64,000 nucleotides of DNA from CALCKU01 sp964607445. GTDB lineage: Bacteria > Pseudomonadota > Alphaproteobacteria > Caulobacterales > Maricaulaceae. Under the pieces are notes generated by a model. It did not search any database, was not told where the DNA came from, and was given only the letters and a program-made list of their open reading frames with translations. The stretch is taken from NCBI GenBank assembly GCA_964607445.1, contig CAZSKN010000002.1:124001-188000 (forward strand), given 5' to 3'. The first letter of the stretch is position 1, and each line of letters opens with the position of its first letter. A program made the position numbers and the translations under genes. Shown here one piece after another: positions 51,761 to 60,512 of the stretch.

Positions 51761-52609
51761 TCAGGCCATTTGCATCAGGATGAGTCCAAAGGCAAGGATT
51801 ATAGCCAGAATAATACGGCGCTTGCCAAAATCTTCCCTCAGCCATAAGGCCGCGAAGAGGGCTGCGAAAATAATGCTCGTTTCACGCAGGGCGGCCAATT
51901 TGGCAATCGGGGCGAGGGAAAAGGCATAGAGGGCGGTAGAATAGCTCATCACGGCTAACCCACCTGTCATAATGCCACCGCGCAGATCGCGGGTAATTCT
52001 GGCTTTGAGGTTCTGGCGTTTGATATAGGCAATGATCAACGCTATGCCCAGCCCCTCTATGACAAAGAACCACGCAATAAAGGCGATGCGGTGCGGCGCC
52101 AGCCTGATACCATAGGCATCCACCACTGTGTATATCGCCGTCACCCCGCCGCAAAAAAACGCAAAGGCCAAGGCCGATTTTTGCCCGCTCAATTTGGTTT
52201 TTTGCGGCCAGCCAAATCCGATCAGAGCCGCAACTGAGATTGAAAGCCCGATGATTTCAAGCGGTCTGAGGCTTTCTTTTAAAAAGAGAAAGGCAATGAC
52301 GGCGGTTAACGCCGGTGCAACGCCGCGCATGACCGGATAGACAATGGACATATCACCTTGGGTAAAGGCGGCCGCTTGCGCGAATTGATAGATATAATGC
52401 AGGGCAATTCCGATTAAAATAAACACCCAGACATTAGGCGGGGGCAGTGGTAAGGTCAGGGCGATTGGCAAAGCGATGACGAAAGAGGTGGCGCCCAGCA
52501 AGCCGCGTAACATAAATTTATCATCAGAGCGTTTTAAGATCACCCCGGCCAGAGCATGGCTCACCGCCGAGATCAGCATTAGAACTATGGCCAGTATGGC
52601 CGGGCTCAT
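51761..52609 (-). CDS. EamA family (DMT) transporter
   Basis: A 282-residue drug/metabolite transporter with ten helices arranged as two EamA repeats. Signs are the N-terminal SAVSHALAGVILKRS, the PVMRGVAPALTAVIAFLFL stretch of the first repeat, and LAALRETSIIFAALFAALWL in the second. The substrate cannot be predicted; small metabolites or amino acids are usual. One base separates it from the IspZ-type gene downstream; the GNAT gene is 18 bp upstream, so GNAT, EamA and ispZ-like genes probably share a transcript. Confidence 0.88.
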   Translation of the reverse strand: MSPAILAIVLMLISAVSHALAGVILKRSDDKFMLRGLLGATSFVIALPIALTLPLPPPNVWVFILIGIALHYIYQFAQAAAFTQGDMSIVYPVMRGVAPALTAVIAFLFLKESLRPLEIIGLSISVAALIGFGWPQKTKLSGQKSALAFAFFCGGVTAIYTVVDAYGIRLAPHRIAFIAWFFVIEGLGIALIIAYIKRQNLKARITRDLRGGIMTGGLAVMSYSTALYAFSLAPIAKLAALRETSIIFAALFAALWLREDFGKRRIILAIILAFGLILMQMA

Positions 52610-52627
52610 GAGGTCACTGGGGTCATA

Positions 52628-53116
52628 TTACATACGGCTCACATCACATTCCATTATCCAGTTATGCATAGAGACGCCATCAATTTGGACCGGATTTTTA
52701 CGCAAGGTTTGAAACCCGCATCTTTCAAAGGCCGGACGGGCGAGATCGCTGGCTTCTGTATAGAGCCGCATTAACCCCCCCTGTCTGGCGACGCCAATAA
52801 CATGTCGAATTAAATGGGTGGCAATGCCGCGTCCCTGCGCGGCCTTAAGCGCGTAAAGCCTGTCGATATGCCCATCAGGCTCAAGCTCGATAAAGGCGAT
52901 GATATCGTCGTTTTCAACCCACCCCCAAATCCTACGAGACCGCGCCTCTTGGGCGTAGATTTCTGGCGTTCTCACGCGGCTAACCCACGCTTTGATCTGG
53001 GATTTGGAAAAGGCCGGCGCGGCGCGGTGTAAAATGCTTTCGCGCCAGATATGGGTTAAAACGACGGCGTCTGCCGGGCCGCATTCGGTAATATGTTCGC
53101 CCGCATGATTTAGCAT
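52628..53116 (-). CDS. GNAT family N-acetyltransferase
   Basis: A 162-residue acetyltransferase. The acetyl-CoA loop is AAQGRGIATHLIRHV (about 94-108; Q/R-x-x-G-x-A/G), preceded by strand IDRLYAL and followed by the C-terminal strand FERCGFQTLRKNPVQIDGVSMHNWIM, shown here in part as FERCGFQTL. This layout resembles PhnO/YjaB-type small-molecule acetyltransferases. Substrate unknown. Overlaps the upstream hypothetical gene by 7 bases. Confidence 0.88.
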   Translation of the reverse strand: MLNHAGEHITECGPADAVVLTHIWRESILHRAAPAFSKSQIKAWVSRVRTPEIYAQEARSRRIWGWVENDDIIAFIELEPDGHIDRLYALKAAQGRGIATHLIRHVIGVARQGGLMRLYTEASDLARPAFERCGFQTLRKNPVQIDGVSMHNWIMECDVSRM

Positions 53117-53373
53117 ATCCGGCTATCTATTCCTTTAACAGGCTTTTCATGCCAGCGAGTCTTAAATGCCCTTGATTTGGGAAAGACGTAAAGCTGGCTA
53201 TAGGACAGATTATCGTGAATATATCCCGCAATGGCTTGCCAGTCTTTCAGGGTGTCATAACTGGGAATGAAGCGGTTTATCATAATCGTTTCTAAGGCGC
53301 TTTTTAGTCGTTTTATCCGCATAATCCGGGTTTTAACCCCGGTTTTGTTTCGCGTATATTTTAATTTATTCAT
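53110..53373 (-). CDS. Hypothetical protein (87 aa), small and basic
   Basis: A frame of 87 residues, basic (KLKYTRNKTGVKTRIMRIKR) with a better ordered C-terminal half (DWQAIAGYIHDNLSYSQLYV and SRAFKTRW). I do not recognise a family. It ends inside the start of the GNAT gene (7-base overlap), as cotranscribed genes do, but no ribosome-binding site precedes ATG 53373 and an internal Met at 53283 is possible. It may be a real small gene or a chance frame. Confidence 0.4.
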   Translation of the reverse strand: MNKLKYTRNKTGVKTRIMRIKRLKSALETIMINRFIPSYDTLKDWQAIAGYIHDNLSYSQLYVFPKSRAFKTRWHEKPVKGIDSRIC

Positions 53374-53432
53374 ATTGCCAAAATCATTCGCGTTCGGGCT
53401 GTGATAGGCGGATTGGATTGGTACGGTGCATG

Positions 53433-55169
53433 TTAGGCTTTGATATCATCCATCGCATCCGCGACGCCTGAAAGCGCGGCGGCAAAGACGGGGGCCGAGA
53501 AATTTTCAAGGTCTTCAATGCGTTCGCCAATACCAATGGCATGAATAGGGAGCTTATATTTATCCGAGAGCGCGACCAATACGCCGCCTTTGGCCGTGCC
53601 GTCCAGCTTGGTCATGACCAGACCTGTGACATTAGCGGTTTCTTTAAAAGCTTCGGTCTGCGACAGCGCGTTTTGACCTACGGTCGCATCAAGAACTAGA
53701 ATAGAATGGTGCGGAGCGTTGGCGTCTTGTTTTTTTATCACACGCAATATTTTGGCCAACTCGTCCATCAGCTCTGTGCGGTTTTGCAAACGCCCTGCCG
53801 TATCGATCATTAAAATATCGGCCTTTGTTGCCTTGGCCTGCTCTATCGCGTCATAAACAAGACTGGCAGCATCCGCGCCGAGCTTGCCCGAGACAATATC
53901 GGCACTTGCGCGCTCGCTCCATACGGTCAATTGTTCAACGGCGGCTGCGCGAAATGTATCGCCGGCTGCAATGAGTACCTTTTTGCCTTGATCGTGATAG
54001 CGTTTGGCCAATTTGCCAAGGGTCGTTGTTTTCCCCGAGCCGTTCACGCCGACAAAGAGCAGAATTTCGGGCTTGGCACCCGTCAGGACAAGTGGTTTTT
54101 CCAACGGGGTTAAAATTTCGGAAATCACATCTGCCAAGGCCACTTTGACTTCCATATCCGTGACCTGTTTATCAAATTTATCTTGCGCCAAGAGTTCAGT
54201 TACGCGTTGGGCTGGCCCGACACCCAAATCGGCGGCGATCAGAATATCTTGCAAGTCCTCAATCGCCTCAGCATCCAGTTTTCGTTTCGTAAAGACCGAG
54301 GAGACTTGCTCTGACATGCGCGAGGTCGATTTGCGCAAGCCCGTAGACATACGTTCGAGGAATCCCCCGTCGCGTTCTTGGCGAAGTTTGGCTTCGGCTT
54401 CTTGTTGTACTTTTAGGGCGGCTGCAATTCGGGCATCTTCAGCCTCTTTCTCTGCCCGGATACGTTCGGCTTCGCGTGATTCTTTGGCCGCCTTTTCGGC
54501 CGCGATTTTTTTCGCTGTTTCAAGACGTTCCAACCTATCGGCTTCGGCCTTGTTGCGGGCAATATCCTCTTCGGCCTTGCGACGGGCGGCCTCGGCCTTT
54601 TCTTCCGCGCGCCGGGTTCTGGCTTCAAGTTCTTGTTGCGCTTTCAGGGCGCGGGCCTCAGCGGCGCTTTTGGCTTTGGCCGCTTTTAACGCCTCTGCCT
54701 CCAAAGCTTGACGATGGGCTTCGGCCTCGGCCTTTTCTTTGGCAAGACGTTCGACCTCGATTTTGGTCGCCTTTTCTTCAGCCGCAATGCGTTCAGACTC
54801 AGCTTTTTCAAACGCGGCTTGTTCCTCGGCTATGCGTTTGGCTTCCAGCTCTCTGGCGCGTTTTTCCGCGGCAAGTTTCTTAGCCGCTTCAACATCTTTG
54901 CGCGCCTGTTCTTGGGCGCGGGCCTTTTCCTCTGCTTCAATTTTAGCCGCCGCGTCATCATCGATAGCGATTCCTGTGGCCTGTGCGTCTTGTTCGCGCG
55001 CGGACTTTAGGGCTGCGGCATTAATCGCGGCCATACGCGCGGCCATTTGTTCATCAACAAGCTGTTGTTTGGCTGCACGTTCCGCAGCCGCCTCGGCCTT
55101 TTTATCGTCCTTGGATTTAAAACCGAGCTTTGACAGAAACCCGCGTTTCTTTTTCTTTTCTTCTGCCAT
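53433..55169 (-). CDS. ftsY: Signal recognition particle receptor FtsY
   Basis: A 578-residue SRP receptor. The C-terminal NG domain (about 275-578) is normal: G1 GVNGSGKTTTLGKLA (near 373), DTFRAAAVEQL, DTAGRLQN, TKLDGTAKGG. The N-terminal ~270 residues are an Ala/Glu/Lys/Arg-rich A-domain, largely a predicted charged helix or coiled coil with repeated EAE, AEAA and KAEEE patterns; it is longer than the ~200 of E. coli FtsY. A basic tip (KKKKRGFLSKLGFKSKDDKK) probably binds membrane. It overlaps mtaB by one base. Confidence 0.97.
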   Translation of the reverse strand: MAEEKKKKRGFLSKLGFKSKDDKKAEAAAERAAKQQLVDEQMAARMAAINAAALKSAREQDAQATGIAIDDDAAAKIEAEEKARAQEQARKDVEAAKKLAAEKRARELEAKRIAEEQAAFEKAESERIAAEEKATKIEVERLAKEKAEAEAHRQALEAEALKAAKAKSAAEARALKAQQELEARTRRAEEKAEAARRKAEEDIARNKAEADRLERLETAKKIAAEKAAKESREAERIRAEKEAEDARIAAALKVQQEAEAKLRQERDGGFLERMSTGLRKSTSRMSEQVSSVFTKRKLDAEAIEDLQDILIAADLGVGPAQRVTELLAQDKFDKQVTDMEVKVALADVISEILTPLEKPLVLTGAKPEILLFVGVNGSGKTTTLGKLAKRYHDQGKKVLIAAGDTFRAAAVEQLTVWSERASADIVSGKLGADAASLVYDAIEQAKATKADILMIDTAGRLQNRTELMDELAKILRVIKKQDANAPHHSILVLDATVGQNALSQTEAFKETANVTGLVMTKLDGTAKGGVLVALSDKYKLPIHAIGIGERIEDLENFSAPVFAAALSGVADAMDDIKA

Positions 55170-56497
55170 TACGCCAAAACCCCTATCGCTTGCATATCCT
55201 TATGCGCTGTCACTGTGACCTTGTGCAAGCTACCTGCTTTTGGAGGATTGTCTACTTTTACCAGTGTAAAATCGGGCAGGCGTCCCAAGCGCGTTTTTCC
55301 GGGGGCCGCCTCTTCAAATAAAGCCATATCCGTCGTGCCGATACGGGACACTAAATGGGCAATCTTGGCGCGATCACCTTCTTGGCGAAGGATTTTAGCT
55401 CTGGCCTTTATGACCTTATTCTCGACGGCAGGCATTTTTGCTGCCGGTGTGCCTGTGCGGGGCGAATAGGGAAAAACATGCAGCCAAGGTATGTTGATTT
55501 CGGAAATAATCTGGCGCGAATTTTCAAACATTGCCTCTGTTTCTGTTGGAAAACCGGCAATCATATCTGCACCAAAACATATTTCTGGGCGCTCAGATTT
55601 CAGACGGCGACATAAGCCTATCACCTCATCACGCGAGTGGCGGCGTTTCATGCGTTTTAAAATCATATCATCGCCGGCTTGCAAGGACAGATGCACATAG
55701 GGTGTCATGCGCGCTTCGGTCGTTAAGGCGATGAATAAAGCCGGATCAATTTCGGCTGGATCAATCGAGGATAATCGCAGACGTGCCAGATCGGGTACCA
55801 GTTTTAAAACCCGCCGGACCAGATCCCCAAGCGGCGGCGTACCGGGAAGATCGCCCCCCCAAGACGAGAGGTCAACTCCGGTTAACACCACCTCTTTATA
55901 GCCTTGATCGACAAGGGCTTTGACATGGGCGACAACTTCGCCAGCCGGGACAGAGCGCGCATTGCCGCGACCATAGGGTATGATACAAAATGTGCAGCGG
56001 TGGTCACACCCGTTCTGGACTTGTAAAAACGCGCGTGTACGGGTTTGCGATTTGCCCAAGGGGCGGTTGGCTCCGTTGATAAATTGCGGCGCGGTCTTGC
56101 GCACGGACATGATATCATTCACCTTGACTTTAGGCCCTGTAAACAGGGTGTCAGGGTCAAATGTGGTCGCCAGCATTTTTTCCTGATTCCCGATGACCTG
56201 GCTGACCTCTGCCATATTGGCAAAGCTCTGCGGGTCGATCTGTGCAGCGCATCCTGTCACTATGATGGCCGATTGGGGGTGGTCGCGTTTGGCTTTTCTT
56301 ATGGCATGGCGTGTCGTGCGCACAGCTTCTTGAGTCACGGCGCAACTATTGATAATCACGGATGATTTGAGACCGGCGTCCCGGGCATGGCCGCGCATAA
56401 TCTCGCTTTCATAAGCGTTTAGCCGGCATCCCAGTGTGACAATTTTTACATCATCTTCTGCGAGGGTCTCTCGTTTATGATCTTGCGCGGTTTCCAT
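55169..56497 (-). CDS. mtaB: tRNA t6A37 methylthiotransferase MtaB
   Basis: A 442-residue radical SAM methylthiotransferase (ms2t6A37 synthesis). The N-terminal UPF0004 domain holds Cys24, Cys52 and Cys83 for the auxiliary [4Fe-4S]; the radical SAM cluster is Cys164-x3-Cys168-x2-Cys171 (CDHRCTFCIIPYGRG); the C-terminal TRAM domain follows from about 375. VHVFPYSPRTGTPAAKMP-type region (here LHVFPYSPRTGTPAAKMP) is typical of MtaB rather than MiaB. Its stop overlaps the ftsY start by one base; upstream is a scaffold gap. Confidence 0.94.
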   Translation of the reverse strand: METAQDHKRETLAEDDVKIVTLGCRLNAYESEIMRGHARDAGLKSSVIINSCAVTQEAVRTTRHAIRKAKRDHPQSAIIVTGCAAQIDPQSFANMAEVSQVIGNQEKMLATTFDPDTLFTGPKVKVNDIMSVRKTAPQFINGANRPLGKSQTRTRAFLQVQNGCDHRCTFCIIPYGRGNARSVPAGEVVAHVKALVDQGYKEVVLTGVDLSSWGGDLPGTPPLGDLVRRVLKLVPDLARLRLSSIDPAEIDPALFIALTTEARMTPYVHLSLQAGDDMILKRMKRRHSRDEVIGLCRRLKSERPEICFGADMIAGFPTETEAMFENSRQIISEINIPWLHVFPYSPRTGTPAAKMPAVENKVIKARAKILRQEGDRAKIAHLVSRIGTTDMALFEEAAPGKTRLGRLPDFTLVKVDNPPKAGSLHKVTVTAHKDMQAIGVLA

Positions 56498-56547
56498 CTT
56501 GCGCTATGTGGGCGTTAGACGCTAAAAGGTCAACTGGCATAAATAGG

Positions 56548-56602
56548 CTTTTGCGCGCGGCCCTGCCATCTTTAAATCTTCAGACGGATAGAGAGGTGCA
56601 GA
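56548..56602 (+). repeat. 55-bp direct repeat, left copy beside gap
   Basis: The 55 bases up to the gap are identical to 56703-56757 after the gap. They begin CTTTTGCGCGCGGCC and end GAGAGGTGCAGA. Confidence 0.95.
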
Positions 56603-56702
56603 NNNNNNNNNNNNNNNNNNNNNNNNNNNNNNNNNNNNNNNNNNNNNNNNNNNNNNNNNNNNNNNNNNNNNNNNNNNNNNNNNNNNNNNNNNNNNNNNNN
56701 NN
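56603..56702. other. Assembly gap (100 N), probably artificial
   Basis: Exactly 100 Ns flanked on both sides by the same 55-bp sequence, as when two overlapping contig ends were scaffolded without being merged. If so the true sequence has one copy of the 55-bp segment and no missing DNA. Confidence 0.95.
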
Positions 56703-56757
56703 CTTTTGCGCGCGGCCCTGCCATCTTTAAATCTTCAGACGGATAGAGAGGTGCAGA
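56703..56757 (+). repeat. 55-bp direct repeat, right copy beside gap
   Basis: Identical to 56548-56602. The following bases repeat AGAGGTGCAGA once more (56761-56771 region), so a short 14-bp-spaced tandem repeat lies at the break. Confidence 0.95.
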
Positions 56758-56771
56758 TTAAGAGGTGCAGA

Positions 56772-57203
56772 ATGAAGATTGAAATTACAACACATGCTGA
56801 CGCTGAGGATCTGGAGGTTCTAAGTCAGGGTATACGTCGGTTTAATTATACGGCTGTACCGGATATTGAACGCAATGAGGCGGAGGTTAAATTTTGTGTC
56901 TTGGCGCGCAATGACATGTCCGAGGTGACAGGCGGGATCAGAGCGATTTGCTTTTGGAATACATTACATATTGAACTTTTATGGATGGATGAGAGTTGTC
57001 GCGGCCAAGGGGTTGGCGCTTCGCTTCTGGCGTCTGCGGAAAGTTTTGCACGTCAAAATGGCTGCGAGAACGTCTTTGTCGAAACCACAAGCTGGCAAGC
57101 CAAACCCTTTTATGAACGTCACGGATATATTCTTAAGACATCTTTGAAAGACCGTCCCAAAGGCCATGTTTCCTATTATCTGGCTAAAAATCTCACAGAT
57201 TAA
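56772..57203 (+). CDS. GNAT family N-acetyltransferase
   Basis: A 143-residue acetyltransferase. ATG 56772 is preferred because GAGG ends 6 bases upstream and the sequence MKIEITTHADAEDLEVL then begins like the family; a frame from 56706 would start inside the repeat flank. Motif A is ESCRGQGVGASLLASAESFA (about 73-92) and the C-terminal strand FYERHGYILK. Similar GNAT proteins act on small amines, but substrate is unknown. It lies downstream of the repeat-flanked gap and is convergent with dapF. Confidence 0.88.
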   Translation: MKIEITTHADAEDLEVLSQGIRRFNYTAVPDIERNEAEVKFCVLARNDMSEVTGGIRAICFWNTLHIELLWMDESCRGQGVGASLLASAESFARQNGCENVFVETTSWQAKPFYERHGYILKTSLKDRPKGHVSYYLAKNLTD

Positions 57204-57297
57204 ATAGGCCTGCAATATTTGCCTGCGAATATTAGAGTGTTCGGGTGTAGATGGTCACGGCCCTGACGACGGGGCGTGCCAAAGAGGCGCTAAGGGT

Positions 57298-58152
57298 TTA
57301 AATATGGCCTGCGCCTTCTAACTCGACCGGGCCTGTCATAATGACATGGTCGTCACTTTCGCGCCATTCGATCTCAAGCTGGCCGCCGTCAACTTCCACC
57401 GTAACGTTGCGCCCTGTCCGTTTTTGACGCACGGCTGCGACCACAGCCGCGCAGGCTCCGGTTCCACAGGCCAAGGTCATGCCCACCCCGCGTTCCCAAA
57501 CCTTGAGGCGGATTTTATCATGGCCTTCAACTTTGGCAAACCCGACATTGGCCTGTTCGGGAAAGAGCGGGTGATATTCGATCATCGGGCCGACTTTATC
57601 GGGTTTGGCAGTGTCAAAATCCTCGACGAAAAACACACAATGCGGATTGCCCATATTGACAGCCCCCGGATTATGTAAAACCGGGGCATCAATTGGGCCG
57701 ACTTTAACGTCGATATGATGTGTGTGCATGACCTCTTTGAGGGGAATTTGCGCCCAGTCAAGTTTAGGGGCACCCATATCTACGGCAATGCGCGGACCCC
57801 CGTCCATGCTGTCATTTGCGCGCGCGCAGAGCAGAAGTCCGTCATTGGTTTCCAAGACCATAGAATCTGTGCCGTGTTCTTCCATATAGAGCCAAGCAAT
57901 ACACCGTGTTGCATTTCCACAGGCGTCGACCTCGAATCCTTTCTGGTTCCAGATTTCCATAAATATATCCCCGCCAGAGGCTTTTGCTGGACGTATAATA
58001 ATGATTTGATCCGCGCCCTTGTCCCCCATTGCCGCAGATCCGGGCGCTGCAATATCTTTCACCTGGGCCACGGAAAGTTTAAACCCCGTTTGCTGTCGGG
58101 CGTCGAATATAGCAAAGCGGTTTCCCGCGCCGTTCATAATCAGAAATCTCAT
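57298..58152 (-). CDS. dapF: Diaminopimelate epimerase
   Basis: A 284-residue enzyme that converts LL- to meso-diaminopimelate for lysine and peptidoglycan. The catalytic Cys pair is Cys78 (VDACGNATRC) and the Cys of LACGTGACAAV near the C-terminus. The N-terminal MNGAGNRFAIFD corresponds to the usual GNDFV loop but has Arg in place of Asp. Start 58152 is used because the family begins MRFLIMNG; a frame to 58251 adds 33 unrelated residues. dapB lies 42 kb away. It diverges from the peptidase gene. Confidence 0.94.
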   Translation of the reverse strand: MRFLIMNGAGNRFAIFDARQQTGFKLSVAQVKDIAAPGSAAMGDKGADQIIIIRPAKASGGDIFMEIWNQKGFEVDACGNATRCIAWLYMEEHGTDSMVLETNDGLLLCARANDSMDGGPRIAVDMGAPKLDWAQIPLKEVMHTHHIDVKVGPIDAPVLHNPGAVNMGNPHCVFFVEDFDTAKPDKVGPMIEYHPLFPEQANVGFAKVEGHDKIRLKVWERGVGMTLACGTGACAAVVAAVRQKRTGRNVTVEVDGGQLEIEWRESDDHVIMTGPVELEGAGHI

Positions 58153-58268
58153 AACGCTTATATAAGGACTAAATCGGGATTTTAAATGTAAATTTATAAT
58201 CTTACTCCGGGTTTGTATTCTGATAAAAGCCGTGCATAAGAGATATTGCATAAAAGGAGACTGTGCTG

Positions 58269-60470
58269 ATGAAATTTAGGCTATGGACGTTATTATTGTG
58301 TAGCATGGGTCTGATGTCTTTCATGGCCAAGGCGCAAACGCCCCAAAAGGCCGAGACCAGCCCACATTCACCTCCATCCCATACCCAGAAAGCTAAAGTT
58401 CACAAAATGATAGATTACACACGTCCGGGCCAAACCGATGATGACCATTTATATCTGGAAGAGGTGCTTGGGCCGCAGGCGCTCAAAGATGTCAAAACGT
58501 GGAATCGCCGGACACTGGACCGTCTTGAAAATGACCCGCGGTTTGCGATCATGCAAGCGCAAGCCCTCGATATTCTAAATTCGAAAGATAAAATTCCTTA
58601 TGTGTCTTACCGCGCTGGAAAGGTGCATAATTTTTGGCAGGACGCCGACCATGTGCGCGGAATTTGGCGGCAGTCGACATTAGATAGCTATTTATCGCCG
58701 ACAACAAAATGGCAGACGGTTCTTGACTTTGATGCGCTTGCTAAAACCGAAGATAAAAACTGGGTATATAAAGGCAATAATTGTCTGGGGCCGGATTATA
58801 CACGGTGTATTGTCGATCTGTCCGATGGCGGGAAAGACGCGGTTGTCAGACGGGAATTTAATACCGACACGAAGACATTTGTAAAAGGAGGGTTCGCAGC
58901 ACCTGAATCAAAGGGGTTTGCGGATTGGCTTGATGAAGATCACTGGCTGATCGCAATTGATTTTGGTCCTGAAACGATGACGCAAAGTGGCTATCCGCGC
59001 AGTGCGCGTGTATGGAAGCGCGGGACGGCTCTGGAAGACGCTGTTGAAATTGGGCGCGGACTGAAAACAGATATTGGCTATTGGCCCAGCGCGCTGGAGC
59101 TTGCAGAGGGTCGGCGCGAAATTCTTATCCAACGTTCGCTGACATTTTTTGAAGCCGAATATTTCTGGGTGCCGCGTTCAGAGGCTCCGGGATTGGACAT
59201 GCATCCGCCGGTTAAATTTGACGTCCCGCTTAAATCGACATTAGGGGGTTTGTTTAAAGGCCAGATGCTGGTCTCTCTCAATACGGATTGGCGCGGGTTT
59301 AAAAGCGGAGATCTGGTCAGCTTTTCGCTAGATGAATTTATGAAAGATAAGCGCATCAAGACCGTTAATCTCGTCTATTCACCCGATGAAAAAAGTTCCA
59401 TCGAGAATTTCGGGATCACTAAATCCAAGCTTTTATTAAGCCTGTATACGGATGTCACAGGCGCGGCCTTAGCGTTTGATTGGACGGGGGGGCAATGGGT
59501 ATCGGACAGGCTTGATTTTCCAAAAAATGGCTCCGTCTCGATTGGAGCCACTCATGAAAAAGAGGATATCGCCTTCATTAGTACGGAAAGCTTTCTCACT
59601 CCGGATACTCTATGGACCTATAACACGCAGACTGCAGAGCGTCACAAGGCAAAAAGCCTGCCAGACTGGTTTGACGCGTCAACAATGGTGTCCGAACAAT
59701 TCTTCTCGACATCTTCAGATGGTACAAAAATCCCTTATTTTGTTGTGCGGCAAAAAGATATCGCATTGGACGGGACCCACCCGACATTGCTTTACGGATA
59801 TGGCGGATTTGAAATTTCGTTAAATCCGGCCTATTCGGCGACGCGAGGACGTTTATGGATTGAACGCGGCGGGGTTTATGTCTTGGCCAATATTCGCGGT
59901 GGGGGTGAATATGGTCCGAAATGGCATCAGGCCGGATTGAAAACTAACCGTCAACTAATTTATGATGACTTTATTTCGGTTGCTGAAGACCTAATCGCTA
60001 AAGAGCTGACCTCACCCGCCCACCTCGGAATTGAAGGGGGATCAAATGGCGGTTTGTTAATGGGTGTTATGTTTACCCAGCGCCCTGATTTGTTTAATGC
60101 CGTCATATGTGCCGTTCCGCTTTTGGATATGATGCGCTATCATACCTTATTGGCTGGCGCGTCATGGGTCGGGGAATATGGCAATCCGGAAGACCCTGTC
60201 GAGGGTAAATTTCTGCGTCAAATTTCGCCCTATCATAACCTCGATCCGGCAGAAAAATATCCTGAAGTCTTCTTTGTAACATCAACCAAGGATGACCGCG
60301 TACATCCGGCACATGCCCGGAAAATGGCAAAGCGAATGGCCGATCAAGGTCATGATTTTTTATATTATGAGAATATAGACGGCGGACACTCCGCTGCGGC
60401 AAACCTTAAAGAAACGGCACGTCGATTAGCGCTGCAACATACCTATTTGATGCAAAAGCTTAAGGATTAG
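58269..60470 (+). CDS. Secreted prolyl oligopeptidase family serine peptidase (S9A)
   Basis: A 733-residue exported peptidase. Signal peptide MKFRLWTLLLCSMGLMSFMA-KA; the N-terminal beta-propeller (about 60-430) opens with DDHLYLEEVLGPQALKDVKTWN-like sequence (core LYLEEVLG). The alpha/beta hydrolase domain has Ser592 in GIEGGSNGGLLMG, the Asp in STKDDRVHP and the His in DGGHSAAANLKE. These make a full catalytic triad cleaving after proline in short peptides. GGAG ends 9 bases before ATG 58269. 42 bp upstream of the symporter gene, so peptide breakdown and dicarboxylate uptake may be cotranscribed. Confidence 0.93.
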   Translation: MKFRLWTLLLCSMGLMSFMAKAQTPQKAETSPHSPPSHTQKAKVHKMIDYTRPGQTDDDHLYLEEVLGPQALKDVKTWNRRTLDRLENDPRFAIMQAQALDILNSKDKIPYVSYRAGKVHNFWQDADHVRGIWRQSTLDSYLSPTTKWQTVLDFDALAKTEDKNWVYKGNNCLGPDYTRCIVDLSDGGKDAVVRREFNTDTKTFVKGGFAAPESKGFADWLDEDHWLIAIDFGPETMTQSGYPRSARVWKRGTALEDAVEIGRGLKTDIGYWPSALELAEGRREILIQRSLTFFEAEYFWVPRSEAPGLDMHPPVKFDVPLKSTLGGLFKGQMLVSLNTDWRGFKSGDLVSFSLDEFMKDKRIKTVNLVYSPDEKSSIENFGITKSKLLLSLYTDVTGAALAFDWTGGQWVSDRLDFPKNGSVSIGATHEKEDIAFISTESFLTPDTLWTYNTQTAERHKAKSLPDWFDASTMVSEQFFSTSSDGTKIPYFVVRQKDIALDGTHPTLLYGYGGFEISLNPAYSATRGRLWIERGGVYVLANIRGGGEYGPKWHQAGLKTNRQLIYDDFISVAEDLIAKELTSPAHLGIEGGSNGGLLMGVMFTQRPDLFNAVICAVPLLDMMRYHTLLAGASWVGEYGNPEDPVEGKFLRQISPYHNLDPAEKYPEVFFVTSTKDDRVHPAHARKMAKRMADQGHDFLYYENIDGGHSAAANLKETARRLALQHTYLMQKLKD

Positions 60471-60512
60471 CCCTAGCACCATTCTGATTTTAACTCTTAA
60501 AGCGAGACCGAA

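Noticed and set aside
54004..54711. Long plus-strand open frame opposite ftsY
   Set aside because: It mirrors the Ala/Glu/Lys-rich codons of the ftsY A-domain; such repeats create long antisense frames. No ribosome-binding site or family signature.
56506..56730. Open frame through the second gap
   Set aside because: It is made from the left copy of the 55-bp repeat plus Ns; an assembly artefact.
57215..57240. AATATT repeats between GNAT and dapF as a terminator
   Set aside because: The stem is short and has no T-run on either strand.
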